Positions 9,311-17,385 of a DNA stretch of 64,000 nt are shown in pieces. The DNA is taken from assembly GCA_965202895.1 (NCBI GenBank), contig OZ241901.1, positions 2,418,001 to 2,482,000 on the forward strand. Reading direction: 5' to 3'. Source of the stretch: JAJDXW01 sp965202895 (GTDB lineage: Bacteria > Pseudomonadota > Gammaproteobacteria > HK1). The translations under genes and the position numbers were made by a program. A model generated the notes under the pieces. It worked only from the letters and a program-made list of their open reading frames with translations, made no database searches and was not told where the DNA came from. Each line of letters starts with the position of its first letter. Position 1 is the first letter of the stretch.

Positions 9311-10519
9311 TCAGATGGCTCCCTGCTCCCGCAGCCGGGCGACCTCCTCCGCGCCGAGCCCGAGGAGCTCCGCGTACACCTCCTCGTTGTGCTCGCCGAG
9401 GAGCGGCGCCACCTCGGTCCGGACCGGATTGTCCGTCATCCGAACCGGCCATCCGGGGATCGCGACCTCTCCCCGGTCCCGGTGCCGGACCGTCGAGACG
9501 ATCTCGCGCCGGCGCATGTCCTCGCTCTCCAGCAGCTCCTTCACGTCGTTCACCGCCCCGGCCGGCACGCCGGCGCCGCCGATGGTATCCATCACCTCCT
9601 GCTTGGTGCGCTCCAGGGTCCAGGCGGTGACCTCCCGCTCCAGCTCCGCCCGGTGCGCCATCCGCCGGTGGCCGTCCGCGAAGCGCGGGTCGTCGAGCAG
9701 GTCCTCGCGGCCGATCGCGGCGCAGAAGCGTTGCCAGTGCGGCTCGAGGTCGCGTTGCACGAAGACGTAGCAGAAATCGTTCGGGCCGCCCCCCTTGCAG
9801 GGAAAGATGCCGGCCGGCGCCCCGGTGGCGGCCTGGTTTCCGAGGCGGGGCGCGGCATGGTCGATCAGTTGCTGGCGCGAGAAGGTGACGCGGCAGAAGT
9901 TGAGCATCGCATCCTGCATCGCCACCCGCACCCGTTGCCCCCGGCCGGTGCGCGAGCGCTGGATGACCGCGGACAGGATCGAAACCGCGAGGTGCAGCCC
10001 GGTGCCCGTGTCGCCGATGGTCGCACCCGGCCGGATCGGCCGTCCGTCGGGCTCCCCGGTGATGCTCATCACCCCGCCCGTCGCCTGCGCGATCATGTCG
10101 AACGAGCGGAAGCCCGCGTGGGGGCCGTCGTCCGCGAACCCCTTGACCTGGGCGAAGATGCAGCGCGGGTTGACGGCCCGGACCTCGTCCCAGCCGAACC
10201 CGAGCTTCTCGATGGTCCCGGGCGCGAAGTTCTCCACCACCACGTCCGCCCGCTCGATGAGCCGCCGCAGGAGCTCCCTGCCCGCCTCGGACTTGAGGTT
10301 GCAGGTGACCGAGCGCTTGTTCGCGTTGAGCAGGATGAAGTAGAGCGAGTCCATGTCGGGCCGTTCGGAGATCGAGAGCCGTCCGGGGTCCCCGCGCCGA
10401 GGCTCCTCCACCTTGATGACGTCGGCCCCGTGCCAGGCCAGCGCCTCGGTGCAGGAAGGCCCCGCCTCGAACTGGGTGAGATCGACCACGGTGAGCCCGG
10501 ATAGCGGCGCGTCGGTCAT
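9311..10519 (-). CDS. CaiB/BaiF family CoA-transferase
   Basis: A 402-residue family III CoA-transferase, which moves CoA between carboxylates through an enzyme-bound aspartyl intermediate. The N-terminus GLTVVDLTQFEAGPSCTE, VIKVEEP, the NANKRSVTCNLK segment and FAPGTIEKLG are diagnostic. The likely catalytic Asp is D141 in FRSFDMIAQATGG. ATG 10519 has a GAGGAGGACAG ribosome site. It is transcribed divergently from the enolase-superfamily gene at 10775, with about 255 bases between them. The acyl donor and acceptor cannot be told; formyl/oxalyl, succinyl and racemase-type members share this sequence style. Confidence 0.93.
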   Translation of the reverse strand: MTDAPLSGLTVVDLTQFEAGPSCTEALAWHGADVIKVEEPRRGDPGRLSISERPDMDSLYFILLNANKRSVTCNLKSEAGRELLRRLIERADVVVENFAPGTIEKLGFGWDEVRAVNPRCIFAQVKGFADDGPHAGFRSFDMIAQATGGVMSITGEPDGRPIRPGATIGDTGTGLHLAVSILSAVIQRSRTGRGQRVRVAMQDAMLNFCRVTFSRQQLIDHAAPRLGNQAATGAPAGIFPCKGGGPNDFCYVFVQRDLEPHWQRFCAAIGREDLLDDPRFADGHRRMAHRAELEREVTAWTLERTKQEVMDTIGGAGVPAGAVNDVKELLESEDMRRREIVSTVRHRDRGEVAIPGWPVRMTDNPVRTEVAPLLGEHNEEVYAELLGLGAEEVARLREQGAI

Positions 10520-10774
10520 GCCTGTCCTCCTCGAACCGGTGGGCCGGCCGGGCTTCCTCCTCGAAGCCCGGAGCCTCCCCCGACAGCATAACCCCGTTCC
10601 CCGCGGCGAGGCGGTGGGATATCCTGCCGGAATCGCGGCTCGCTCGTCCGCCCGCCCGCTCGCGCGCCGGAGCCCCGCCGCAATCCCGGCCCGAGCGTCC
10701 GGCCCCGAACGCCCGCCGGCGAGCCCGGAGATCGGGCCGAACGACGCGAAGCCGACAACAGGGGAGGAACGACC

Positions 10775-11866
10775 GTGCAGATCACCAACGTGACGGTGGA
10801 AGCGTACGACCTCGGCCGCGGCTTCCGGTGGGGCGGCCGCCGGTCGATGGACGTGGAGGGGGTGCTGTTGACCCTGGAGGGCGACGACGGCCAGCAGGGC
10901 TCGGCACTCGCCTGGACCGCCGAGCTCCCGGTCCGCGCGGTGGTCGCCGCCATCGAGGAGGCCGCCGTCCCGCTCCTCGCGGGCGCCGACCCGCTCGACC
11001 GGCCGCGCATCCTCGCCCCGCTCTGGCGCGCATTCCGGGTCGGCCTGCCGCTCCCGGTCATCGGAATCGTGGACGTGGCGCTCTGGGACCTCGCCGCGCG
11101 CTCCCTCGACCTCTCCATCGCGGACATGCTCGGCCGTCGGCGCGATCGCATCCGGGGCTGTGCGAGCGCCCCGCCGGTCGAGACCGCGGAGGACTGCGAA
11201 GCGATGGTGGACGAGCTGCTGGACGCCGGGTTCGGGGCGATCAAGCTCCACGTCTGCGGCGACCTCGAGACCGACGTCGCCGTGTGCCGGGCGGCCCGGC
11301 GCGCGGCGGGGGACGAGGTGGACCTCATGATGGATGCGATGGCCCTGTACGATCGACACGCGGCCCGGTCGCTCGGCTTCGTGCTGGACGACCTCGACTT
11401 CCGCTGGTTCGAGGACCCGCTCCCGGACGAGGACCTGGAAGGCTGGCGGGAGCTGCGGCGCCTGCTCGAGACCCCCATCGCGGGGGCGGACTCGGTGCGG
11501 TTCACGGCGCGGGACTACGGCCGGCCGGCCGCATCCGGCGCCTTCGACGTCGTGCGCATGGATGCGGCGCGAAACGGCATCACCGAGCTGCGCGCACTCG
11601 CCGACCTCGCCGCCTCCCTCGGGCTCAGATGCGAGGGGCACAGCTTCGGCTCCGCCCTCGGGCAGGCCGCCAACCTCCAGGTCGCCCTCTCCATCGCGAA
11701 CGGCGACTTCTTCGAGCTCCCGGTCCCGGTGGGTGGGCTCGACCTCGGTGTCCAGGAGGGCCTGCGGCTCGACGGAGACGGATTCGTCTCCGCGCCGGAG
11801 GGCCCGGGGCTCGGGCTCGAGCTCGATCCCGACGCCCTCGCCGCGCACCGCATCGACTTCGGCTGA
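10775..11866 (+). CDS. second enolase-superfamily (mandelate racemase/MLE-like) protein
   Basis: A 363-residue enolase-superfamily protein starting at GTG 10775 with ggggagg upstream (10761-10767). Visible positions are Lys157 (IKLHV), Asp187 (MMDAM), Glu213 (WFEDPLP), Asp239 (AGADS) and a His in CEGHSFGSALG (about 289). It is clearly a different subgroup from the importer-linked enzyme at 5750-6958, being shorter and having DxxxR spacing at SVRFTARDYGRP. It is divergent from the CaiB gene and convergent with the OYE-like gene. Reaction unknown. Confidence 0.88.
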   Translation: MQITNVTVEAYDLGRGFRWGGRRSMDVEGVLLTLEGDDGQQGSALAWTAELPVRAVVAAIEEAAVPLLAGADPLDRPRILAPLWRAFRVGLPLPVIGIVDVALWDLAARSLDLSIADMLGRRRDRIRGCASAPPVETAEDCEAMVDELLDAGFGAIKLHVCGDLETDVAVCRAARRAAGDEVDLMMDAMALYDRHAARSLGFVLDDLDFRWFEDPLPDEDLEGWRELRRLLETPIAGADSVRFTARDYGRPAASGAFDVVRMDAARNGITELRALADLAASLGLRCEGHSFGSALGQAANLQVALSIANGDFFELPVPVGGLDLGVQEGLRLDGDGFVSAPEGPGLGLELDPDALAAHRIDFG

Positions 11867-11992
11867 AGGCCCCCGAACCACCGAGGGCGCCCCGCTCCCG
11901 CCCGCCCGTGGATTCCCGCCCGAGCCGCCGGTTCGGCGAACGGGATGTCGGAAGGCCGCGGGACGGCAGCCGCCGGAAGCCTGGCCGGAAGC

Positions 11993-14014
11993 TCAGATGG
12001 CGCGCGCGGCCCGATGGCCCTCGAACACCGCTTCGAACGTGCCGCGGGGGGCGGTGGCGTCGCCGATGGCCTCGACGGAGAGCCCGCGGGCGCGGATCAA
12101 CCCCTCGAGCGCGTTCTCCGACCGGCGGCCGGTGACCATCACGATCGTGTCCGCGGCGAGGGTCCGGACGTGCTCGGAGCAGTGCACGTTGTAGACCTCG
12201 ACCGAGCGCCCGCTGATGCTCCGGACGAAGTGGTGGACGATGATCTCGACCCCGGTCTCGAACAGCCTCGGCAGGATCCAGTCGTGGTAGACGTCCGCGA
12301 CGGTCTCCATGCCGACCATGGGCCACCGGGTCACCAGCCGCACCTTCGCGACCCCGCCCCGCCGGAGCTTGACCGCGGTGAGGGGGGCGATGGCGTTGGA
12401 GACGTCATCCACGACCAGCACTTCGCCGCGAGGAACGGCCGCGCCGGTCAGAACGTCGTCCCAGCCCACGCAGCGGCCGGTCTCCCAGCCGGGCAACGCC
12501 TCCGCGGTCCACCCCTGGAAGCCGTCCACGCACACCCGCGAGCCGGTGGCCACCACGACGTGGTCCGGGTCCTCGCGGTCGAGCACCTCGTCGAGATTGC
12601 CGGTATCGACCGGATGCTCCGGGATGATCTCCGCTCCGTTCTTGCGCGCCTGCCGATCGAGCCAGGTCCACGCGGAGGCGAGCTCGCCGCGATCGGGGAG
12701 CAGGGACTGGATGCGCACGTGGCCGCCGGTCTCCGGCTCGCGCTCGTACACGGTGACCCGATGACCGCGCGCCGCCGCCACCCGTGCGCATTCGAGCCCT
12801 GCCGGCCCGCCGCCGACGATGAGCACCTTCTTCGAGGCCGGCGCCTCGACCAGCGTGGCCGCCCCCCATACCCCCTCCCGCCCGACGGTCGGGTTGTAGA
12901 TGCACTGCACGCGCTGTCCGGTGGACGCGTTCCGCCAGCAGAGGTTCGCGGCGACGCAGCGGCGGATGTCGTCCTCGCGGCCCTCCCGCGCCTTGTTCGC
13001 CCACTCGGGATCGGTGAAGAGCTGGCGGGCGAGGCAGATGGCGTCGCCGTGGCCGTCCTTCAGGAGCCGCTCCGCGACGTCGGGGGTGGTGATCCGGCCG
13101 ACCAGCAGCACCGGCTTGGACGACACCTTGCGCACCTCGCCCGCGTAGTCCTTCTCCCACCCCCCCTCGAAGTGCATCGGGGTATGGATGAAGGAGTGGT
13201 GGACGCCGGCGGAGACGCTGACGTAATCGAGGTCGACCTTCCTCTCGAGGTCGCGGACGATCCCCTTCACCTGGTCGATTTCCAGGTCCCCCGGCCAGAA
13301 GGAAGTGGAGTTGATCCGATATCCCATGAACGCATCCCGGCCGATCGCGCGGCGAATCGCGCTCATCGCCTCGACCGGGAACCGCAACCGTCCTTCATGG
13401 GAGCCGCCCCACCGATCGGTGCGCTTGTTGTAGAGCGGCGAGAGGAACTGCCACGGAAGGTAGCCGTGGCTCAGGTGGAACTCGACGCCGTCGAGGCCCG
13501 CGGCCATGGCCCGCCGGGCGGCGGCGGCGTAGGCGTCGATGAGCTCGAGGATCTCCTCCTCGGTCATCGCCTTGGGCGTCGAGCCGCCCGGGAACTCGCC
13601 GAGGGGGACTTGGCTCGGGGAGAGGGTGTACCAGCTCGCGTCGAGCGGGGCGGCGGGATCCTGCTTCGGAAACGGGAGCCCCCGCACCCCGGAGTGCCAT
13701 AGCTGGATGGCGAGCTTCGTCCCCTCCGCATGGACCGCCTCCGCCACCCGCGCGAGCGGCTCGACGTTCGCGTCGTCGTAGAGCTGCGGCGTGAGGAGCG
13801 GCGCGGCGAGGGAATCGGCGTGGACGTGCGACGCGCCGATGATGATGAGCCCGACCCCGCCCCGCGCGCGCTCCCGGTAGTACTCGGTCGCCATGTCGGT
13901 GAGGACGCCGTCGTTCACCCAGGTCGGGCAGGTCGGCGGAAAGACCACGCGGTTCGGGATGTCGGTCCTCCGGATCCGCCAGGGCGAGAAGAGCCAGGGG
14001 TAGCCGTTCGTCAT
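11993..14014 (-). CDS. FMN/FAD oxidoreductase of the 2,4-dienoyl-CoA reductase/trimethylamine dehydrogenase type
   Basis: A 673-residue two-part flavoprotein. The first 340 residues form an OYE-like FMN barrel (AIQLWHSG, GVEFHLSHGYL then LSPLYNKRTDRWGG). From about 395 there is an FAD/NAD(P) domain starting VLIVGGGPAGLECA. Relatives carry a 4Fe-4S cluster between the domains on a CxxCxxxC-x11-C pattern. Here only three cysteines are placed plausibly (C353, C359, C371 in RRCVAANLCW and QCIYNP), and the second position is Ala. Substrate unknown. It is convergent with the enolase-family gene. Confidence 0.9.
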   Translation of the reverse strand: MTNGYPWLFSPWRIRRTDIPNRVVFPPTCPTWVNDGVLTDMATEYYRERARGGVGLIIIGASHVHADSLAAPLLTPQLYDDANVEPLARVAEAVHAEGTKLAIQLWHSGVRGLPFPKQDPAAPLDASWYTLSPSQVPLGEFPGGSTPKAMTEEEILELIDAYAAAARRAMAAGLDGVEFHLSHGYLPWQFLSPLYNKRTDRWGGSHEGRLRFPVEAMSAIRRAIGRDAFMGYRINSTSFWPGDLEIDQVKGIVRDLERKVDLDYVSVSAGVHHSFIHTPMHFEGGWEKDYAGEVRKVSSKPVLLVGRITTPDVAERLLKDGHGDAICLARQLFTDPEWANKAREGREDDIRRCVAANLCWRNASTGQRVQCIYNPTVGREGVWGAATLVEAPASKKVLIVGGGPAGLECARVAAARGHRVTVYEREPETGGHVRIQSLLPDRGELASAWTWLDRQARKNGAEIIPEHPVDTGNLDEVLDREDPDHVVVATGSRVCVDGFQGWTAEALPGWETGRCVGWDDVLTGAAVPRGEVLVVDDVSNAIAPLTAVKLRRGGVAKVRLVTRWPMVGMETVADVYHDWILPRLFETGVEIIVHHFVRSISGRSVEVYNVHCSEHVRTLAADTIVMVTGRRSENALEGLIRARGLSVEAIGDATAPRGTFEAVFEGHRAARAI

Positions 14015-14171
14015 CCGCTTCCTCCCGAGCGCGCCGGCCCGGCCGCGTATCCGCCGCCGGCAGACGTGCGGGCGGACGGGGGACGAACCGCCCGCCCGCC
14101 CCGCACTGCCCGGCGAGTGTGGTCGGGCCTCCGCGGGAGAGTCAAGGAGCGGGGTCCCACCCGCCGGGTCG

Positions 14172-14322
14172 TTTCACGCTGTGGAATTGGTTCGCGCGGG
14201 TGAACGCCGGTTCGGTCGAATCAGGGCGGCGAAGGTCCTGGGAACGGCGCGTTCCCAGGACACGCCGTTCCCGAGAAGAGCGGTGGGCATCGATGCCTGG
14301 CCGCAAGTCGGTCAGCGTGAAA
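14172..14322. repeat. palindromic intergenic repeat, copy 1
   Basis: This 151-base element begins TTTCACGCTG (14172-14181) and ends CAGCGTGAAA (14313-14322), an exact 10-base terminal inverted repeat. The centre holds a perfect hairpin (14235-14261, arms GTCCTGGGAACG and CGTTCCCAGGAC). Related copies are listed at 19681, 31245, 37420, 56066 and 61625. I see no target-site duplication. Confidence 0.8.
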
Positions 14323-14451
14323 AAGCCCTGTCCCCACCCGCCGGAGGCGGTGGACGATGCCCCCGACGCCGGATCCGACGCGCCCGCACGCGCCCCCGGC
14401 CCGGAAGCCGGACGGGCCTCTCCGCCCGTGGACCTCCGGTAGAATCGTCGG

Positions 14452-14700
14452 ATGAGCGCTCGATCCAGGGATCCCGGGAGATCTTGCCGGGCGCGCGCGC
14501 GCCGGGATTGGCCGGTGCGCAAGCGGGCGCTGGACGGCGAGCCCGAAGACGACCTGAGCACGACGACCACGGCGGAAGAACGGCTCGCGATGATGTGGCC
14601 GCTCGCCGTCGAGGCCTGGTCGTTGACCGGACGACCCATGCCGGAGTACGGACGGAGGGATACCCCGGTCAGGTGGCTGCGCTCCCGCCCGCCGAAGTAA
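14452..14700 (+). CDS. small protein paired with nucleotidyltransferase
   Basis: An 82-residue protein whose centre TTTTAEERLAMMWPLAVEAW and ending GRPMPEYGRRDTPVRWLR match small ORFs I recall immediately upstream of nucleotidyltransferase genes in many environmental bacteria. Its TAA at 14698-14700 lies four bases before the TTG start of the nucleotidyltransferase. Function is not established; a toxin-antitoxin-like partner is an inference. The N-terminal 25 residues are Arg-rich, and the true start may lie slightly further in. Confidence 0.7.
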   Translation: MSARSRDPGRSCRARARRDWPVRKRALDGEPEDDLSTTTTAEERLAMMWPLAVEAWSLTGRPMPEYGRRDTPVRWLRSRPPK

Positions 14701-14704
14701 CCGT

Positions 14705-15169
14705 TTGAACGAAGACTTCAGGGACGTTCTCGCCGAGCTGCTGTCGGCCCGGGCGCGTTTCCTGGTGGTCGGCGCCCATGCGGTCGCCGTCCACGGAATT
14801 CCCCGCGCCACCGGCGGCCTCGACGTCTGGATCGACCCGGACCCGGACAACGTCCCTCGTGTCCGGGCCGCGCTCATCCGCTTCGGCGCCCCGGTGGAAG
14901 AGCTCGGCATCTCGTTGCAGGACCTTGCGCAGCCGGGAATGATCGTCCAGGTCGGCGTCCCCCCGCGCCGAATCGACGTCATGGCCAGCATGACCGGGCT
15001 CGCTTTCGAGGACGCCTGGACCAGCCGGGTGATCCACCGGGTGGACGACCTCGAAGTGCCGTTCATCGGTCGGGCCGCGTTGCTCGCGAACAAGCGGGCC
15101 ACCGGGCGACCGAAGGACCTCGCGGACGTCGAGGCGCTCGAACCCGGCGCCGCCGGGGACGTCGATTGA
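14705..15169 (+). CDS. nucleotidyltransferase-fold protein, second pair, first Asp missing
   Basis: A 154-residue protein starting at TTG 14705. It contains ARFLVVGAHAVAVHG, then PRATGGLDVWI and DPDPDNV, the hallmark order of stand-alone nucleotidyltransferases. As in the gene at 7489-7962, the first Asp of the expected D-x-D is Gly (TGGLDVW). The C-terminus has the conserved LLANKRATGRPKDLADVEAL segment that marks this subfamily. It is coupled to the small partner gene upstream and convergent with hyuB. Confidence 0.8.
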   Translation: MNEDFRDVLAELLSARARFLVVGAHAVAVHGIPRATGGLDVWIDPDPDNVPRVRAALIRFGAPVEELGISLQDLAQPGMIVQVGVPPRRIDVMASMTGLAFEDAWTSRVIHRVDDLEVPFIGRAALLANKRATGRPKDLADVEALEPGAAGDVD

Positions 15170-15218
15170 TTCGGGGCTCGGGCGTTCCTCGGAGCTTCCA
15201 CCACCGGGGAATCCCGGG

Positions 15219-15238
15219 CGCGCCGCTACGGCGGCGCG
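15219..15238. terminator. hairpin at the convergent nucleotidyltransferase/hyuB ends
   Basis: CGCGCCGC-tacg-GCGGCGCG forms an 8-base stem overlapping the hyuB stop codon, 50 bases after the stop of the convergent gene. It could end transcripts from both sides. No T-run follows on either strand, so this is tentative. Confidence 0.3.
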
Positions 15239-17385
15239 GGATGGGCCATGCCGCCCGGCGGGTGCGGTTGCGCGATGCGGCGGAGCACCACCTCGTCGCC
15301 TTCGCCGACCCCGAGCACCCGGCGGCCGAACTCGTCCAGCCCGAGCGTCCGGGGGTCGGCGTTCTCGTCCACGTCCTCGACCCGCACCCAGGCCCGGAGC
15401 GGCGCCGGGTGGGCGCCCAGCAGCTCCACCAGGTCGTCGTCCGCTACGCCGAGATGCTCCGCGCTCGCCCGGGCGATGCCGACCGTGCGGCGCCGCCCGC
15501 GGACTCCCGTATAGGGGTCGGTCTCGTCCGCCCGCACCGCGAGGTGGAAGCGCGCGCGCCGCGACGCCTCGCGGGCGGACGCGGTCGCCGCCCCGTCCAC
15601 CTCTCCGGCCGCATCCAGCACCACGCCGTAGCCCTCGCGGGCGCGCTCCGCCGACACGAACCCCGCGCCCACGTCCGCGCGCACCGCCTCCGGGTCGCGT
15701 GCGAGCGGGTCGCCGTAGCCGCCGCCCCCCGCCGACTCCATGATCACCACGTCGTCCCTTCGCACCGGATGGCCGGTGACCTTGCCCGGGGTCGGAAAGA
15801 CGTTCTCGGCGCCGTTCCTCCGCACCGCCACCCGGTAGGGGTGCGCGCTCGCGCCCCCCCCGACCCCGAACGGCGGGATCGCGGCCCGGTCGCTCAGCAC
15901 CGAGTAGCTCCCCTCCTCGCCGAGCACCCGGATCTCCCGGTGCAGGCCGAGCCCGCCCCGACGCGCGCCTTCGCCGCCCGAATCGGCCCGCAGCTCGCAC
16001 CGCTCCACGAGGAGCGGCATCTCGTTCTCGATCGATTCCGCGGTCTGGATGGTGCGGATGTTGCCGAAGTCGACGTTGGCGAACGCGCTCGATCCGTCCG
16101 CCCCGGCGAAGCCCCCGTTCCCCCCGGCCGGCGCCTCGTAGTAGACGTACTGCCGCTCGCGCCGGTGGTTGTAGCCGCCGATGGAGTTCGGGAACGAGGT
16201 GCCGCAGAGGTCCCCCGACACCCGCTCCGGGATGATCTGCGAGAGCGCGCCCAGAGCCACCGACACGGCGCGCTTTCGCACCTCGCCGTGGGCGCCGGCC
16301 GGCGCATCGCTTCGAACGTCCACCACGCTCGCCGCCGGCGCGCGCAGCTCGATGGGGCGGAACGCGCCGTCGTTCACCGCCCCGCCCGGGTCCAGGGTGG
16401 ACTTGACGGCCACGAACACCCCCGCCCCGGTCACCGCGAGCGACGAGTTCACCACCCCCGGGACCTGGGGGTTCGAGCCCGCGAAGTCGGCCACGATGCC
16501 GTCGCCGGCGACGGTGAGCTCGAGCCGGACGAGCACCGGGTCGAGCCGGCCGTCCTCGTAGTACTCCAGGTAATCCTCGTAGCAGCAGCTCCCGTCCGGA
16601 AGCTCCGCGATCCGTTCGCGGAGACGGCGCTCCGTGCGGTCGAGGTTGATCCGGACCGCCGCGTGGACCGTCTCGACCCCGTAGCGCTCGTAGACCCGGC
16701 GGATCCGCCGCTCGGCGACCCGGCATGCGCCGAGCGAGGCGTTGAAGTCGCCCTCGCGCTCCTCGGGAACCCGCATGTTGGCCATGAGCAGGGACATGGC
16801 GGCGCGGTTGACCTTCCCCCGCTCCAGGATCTTGATCGGCGGGATCCGCACCCCCTCCTGGTAGATGTTGGTGGAGAGCCCCGAGTAGCTCCCCGGCACC
16901 ATGCCGCCGACGTCGACCCAGTGGGCCCGCACCGCCGGGAAGACGAGGACGTTCCCGTCCTCGTCGAAGACGGGATGGACCAGGGTCACGTCGTTCAGAT
17001 GGGTTCCGCCGCGGTAGGGGTCGTTCAGCAGGACCGCGTCGCCCGGATGGAGGTCGTCGGCGAAGTCCTCGAACATGCAGCGCACCCCCCACGGCAGGGG
17101 GAGCACGTGCCCCGGATGGTCCCAGGACTGCGCGACCATCTCCCCGCGCGGCCCGAAGAGCGCGCACGAGAAGTCGTCGAATTCGTAGATGACGGAAGAG
17201 AACGAGGAGCGGATGATGGTTGCCCGCATCTCGCGCACGATCGCGATGAGCCCCTCGCATACCACCTCGAGGGTGATCGGGTCCACCTGCCGGGGGTCCG
17301 GCCCCGATCCGGGATCCGGCCCGGACCCGGGCGGCGCCGGCCGCGCCCCCGCGGGCGGGCGGGGAAGGGGCTGCGAAACGCTCAT
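15226..17385 (-). CDS. hyuB: hydantoinase B/oxoprolinase-family protein
   Basis: A 719-residue HyuB-type subunit. After a Pro/Gly-rich N-terminal tail (1-32) the family signature begins: DPITLEVVCEGLIAIVREM, then IIRSSFSSVIYEFDDFSCAL, GHVLPLPWGV and DAVLLNDPYRGGTHLNDV. Together with HyuA it would carry out ATP-dependent opening of a hydantoin, oxoproline or similar cyclic imide/lactam, or an acetone-carboxylase-like reaction. Its ATG overlaps the HyuA stop by four bases, so the subunits are co-translated. It is slightly longer than many HyuB proteins because of a C-terminal extension (about 600-719). Confidence 0.93.
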   Translation of the reverse strand: MSVSQPLPRPPAGARPAPPGSGPDPGSGPDPRQVDPITLEVVCEGLIAIVREMRATIIRSSFSSVIYEFDDFSCALFGPRGEMVAQSWDHPGHVLPLPWGVRCMFEDFADDLHPGDAVLLNDPYRGGTHLNDVTLVHPVFDEDGNVLVFPAVRAHWVDVGGMVPGSYSGLSTNIYQEGVRIPPIKILERGKVNRAAMSLLMANMRVPEEREGDFNASLGACRVAERRIRRVYERYGVETVHAAVRINLDRTERRLRERIAELPDGSCCYEDYLEYYEDGRLDPVLVRLELTVAGDGIVADFAGSNPQVPGVVNSSLAVTGAGVFVAVKSTLDPGGAVNDGAFRPIELRAPAASVVDVRSDAPAGAHGEVRKRAVSVALGALSQIIPERVSGDLCGTSFPNSIGGYNHRRERQYVYYEAPAGGNGGFAGADGSSAFANVDFGNIRTIQTAESIENEMPLLVERCELRADSGGEGARRGGLGLHREIRVLGEEGSYSVLSDRAAIPPFGVGGGASAHPYRVAVRRNGAENVFPTPGKVTGHPVRRDDVVIMESAGGGGYGDPLARDPEAVRADVGAGFVSAERAREGYGVVLDAAGEVDGAATASAREASRRARFHLAVRADETDPYTGVRGRRRTVGIARASAEHLGVADDDLVELLGAHPAPLRAWVRVEDVDENADPRTLGLDEFGRRVLGVGEGDEVVLRRIAQPHPPGGMAHPAPP

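Noticed and set aside
9311..11881. Very long minus-strand open frame (856 codons) spanning the CaiB gene and the antisense of the enolase-family gene
   Set aside because: Only the part from 10519 downstream looks like a protein family. The upstream part is the reverse of a real gene kept open by high GC.
14015..15225. Minus-strand frame 14221-15204 antisense to the nucleotidyltransferase
   Set aside because: The plus strand has a clear family match and a coupled partner; the minus frame is its shadow.
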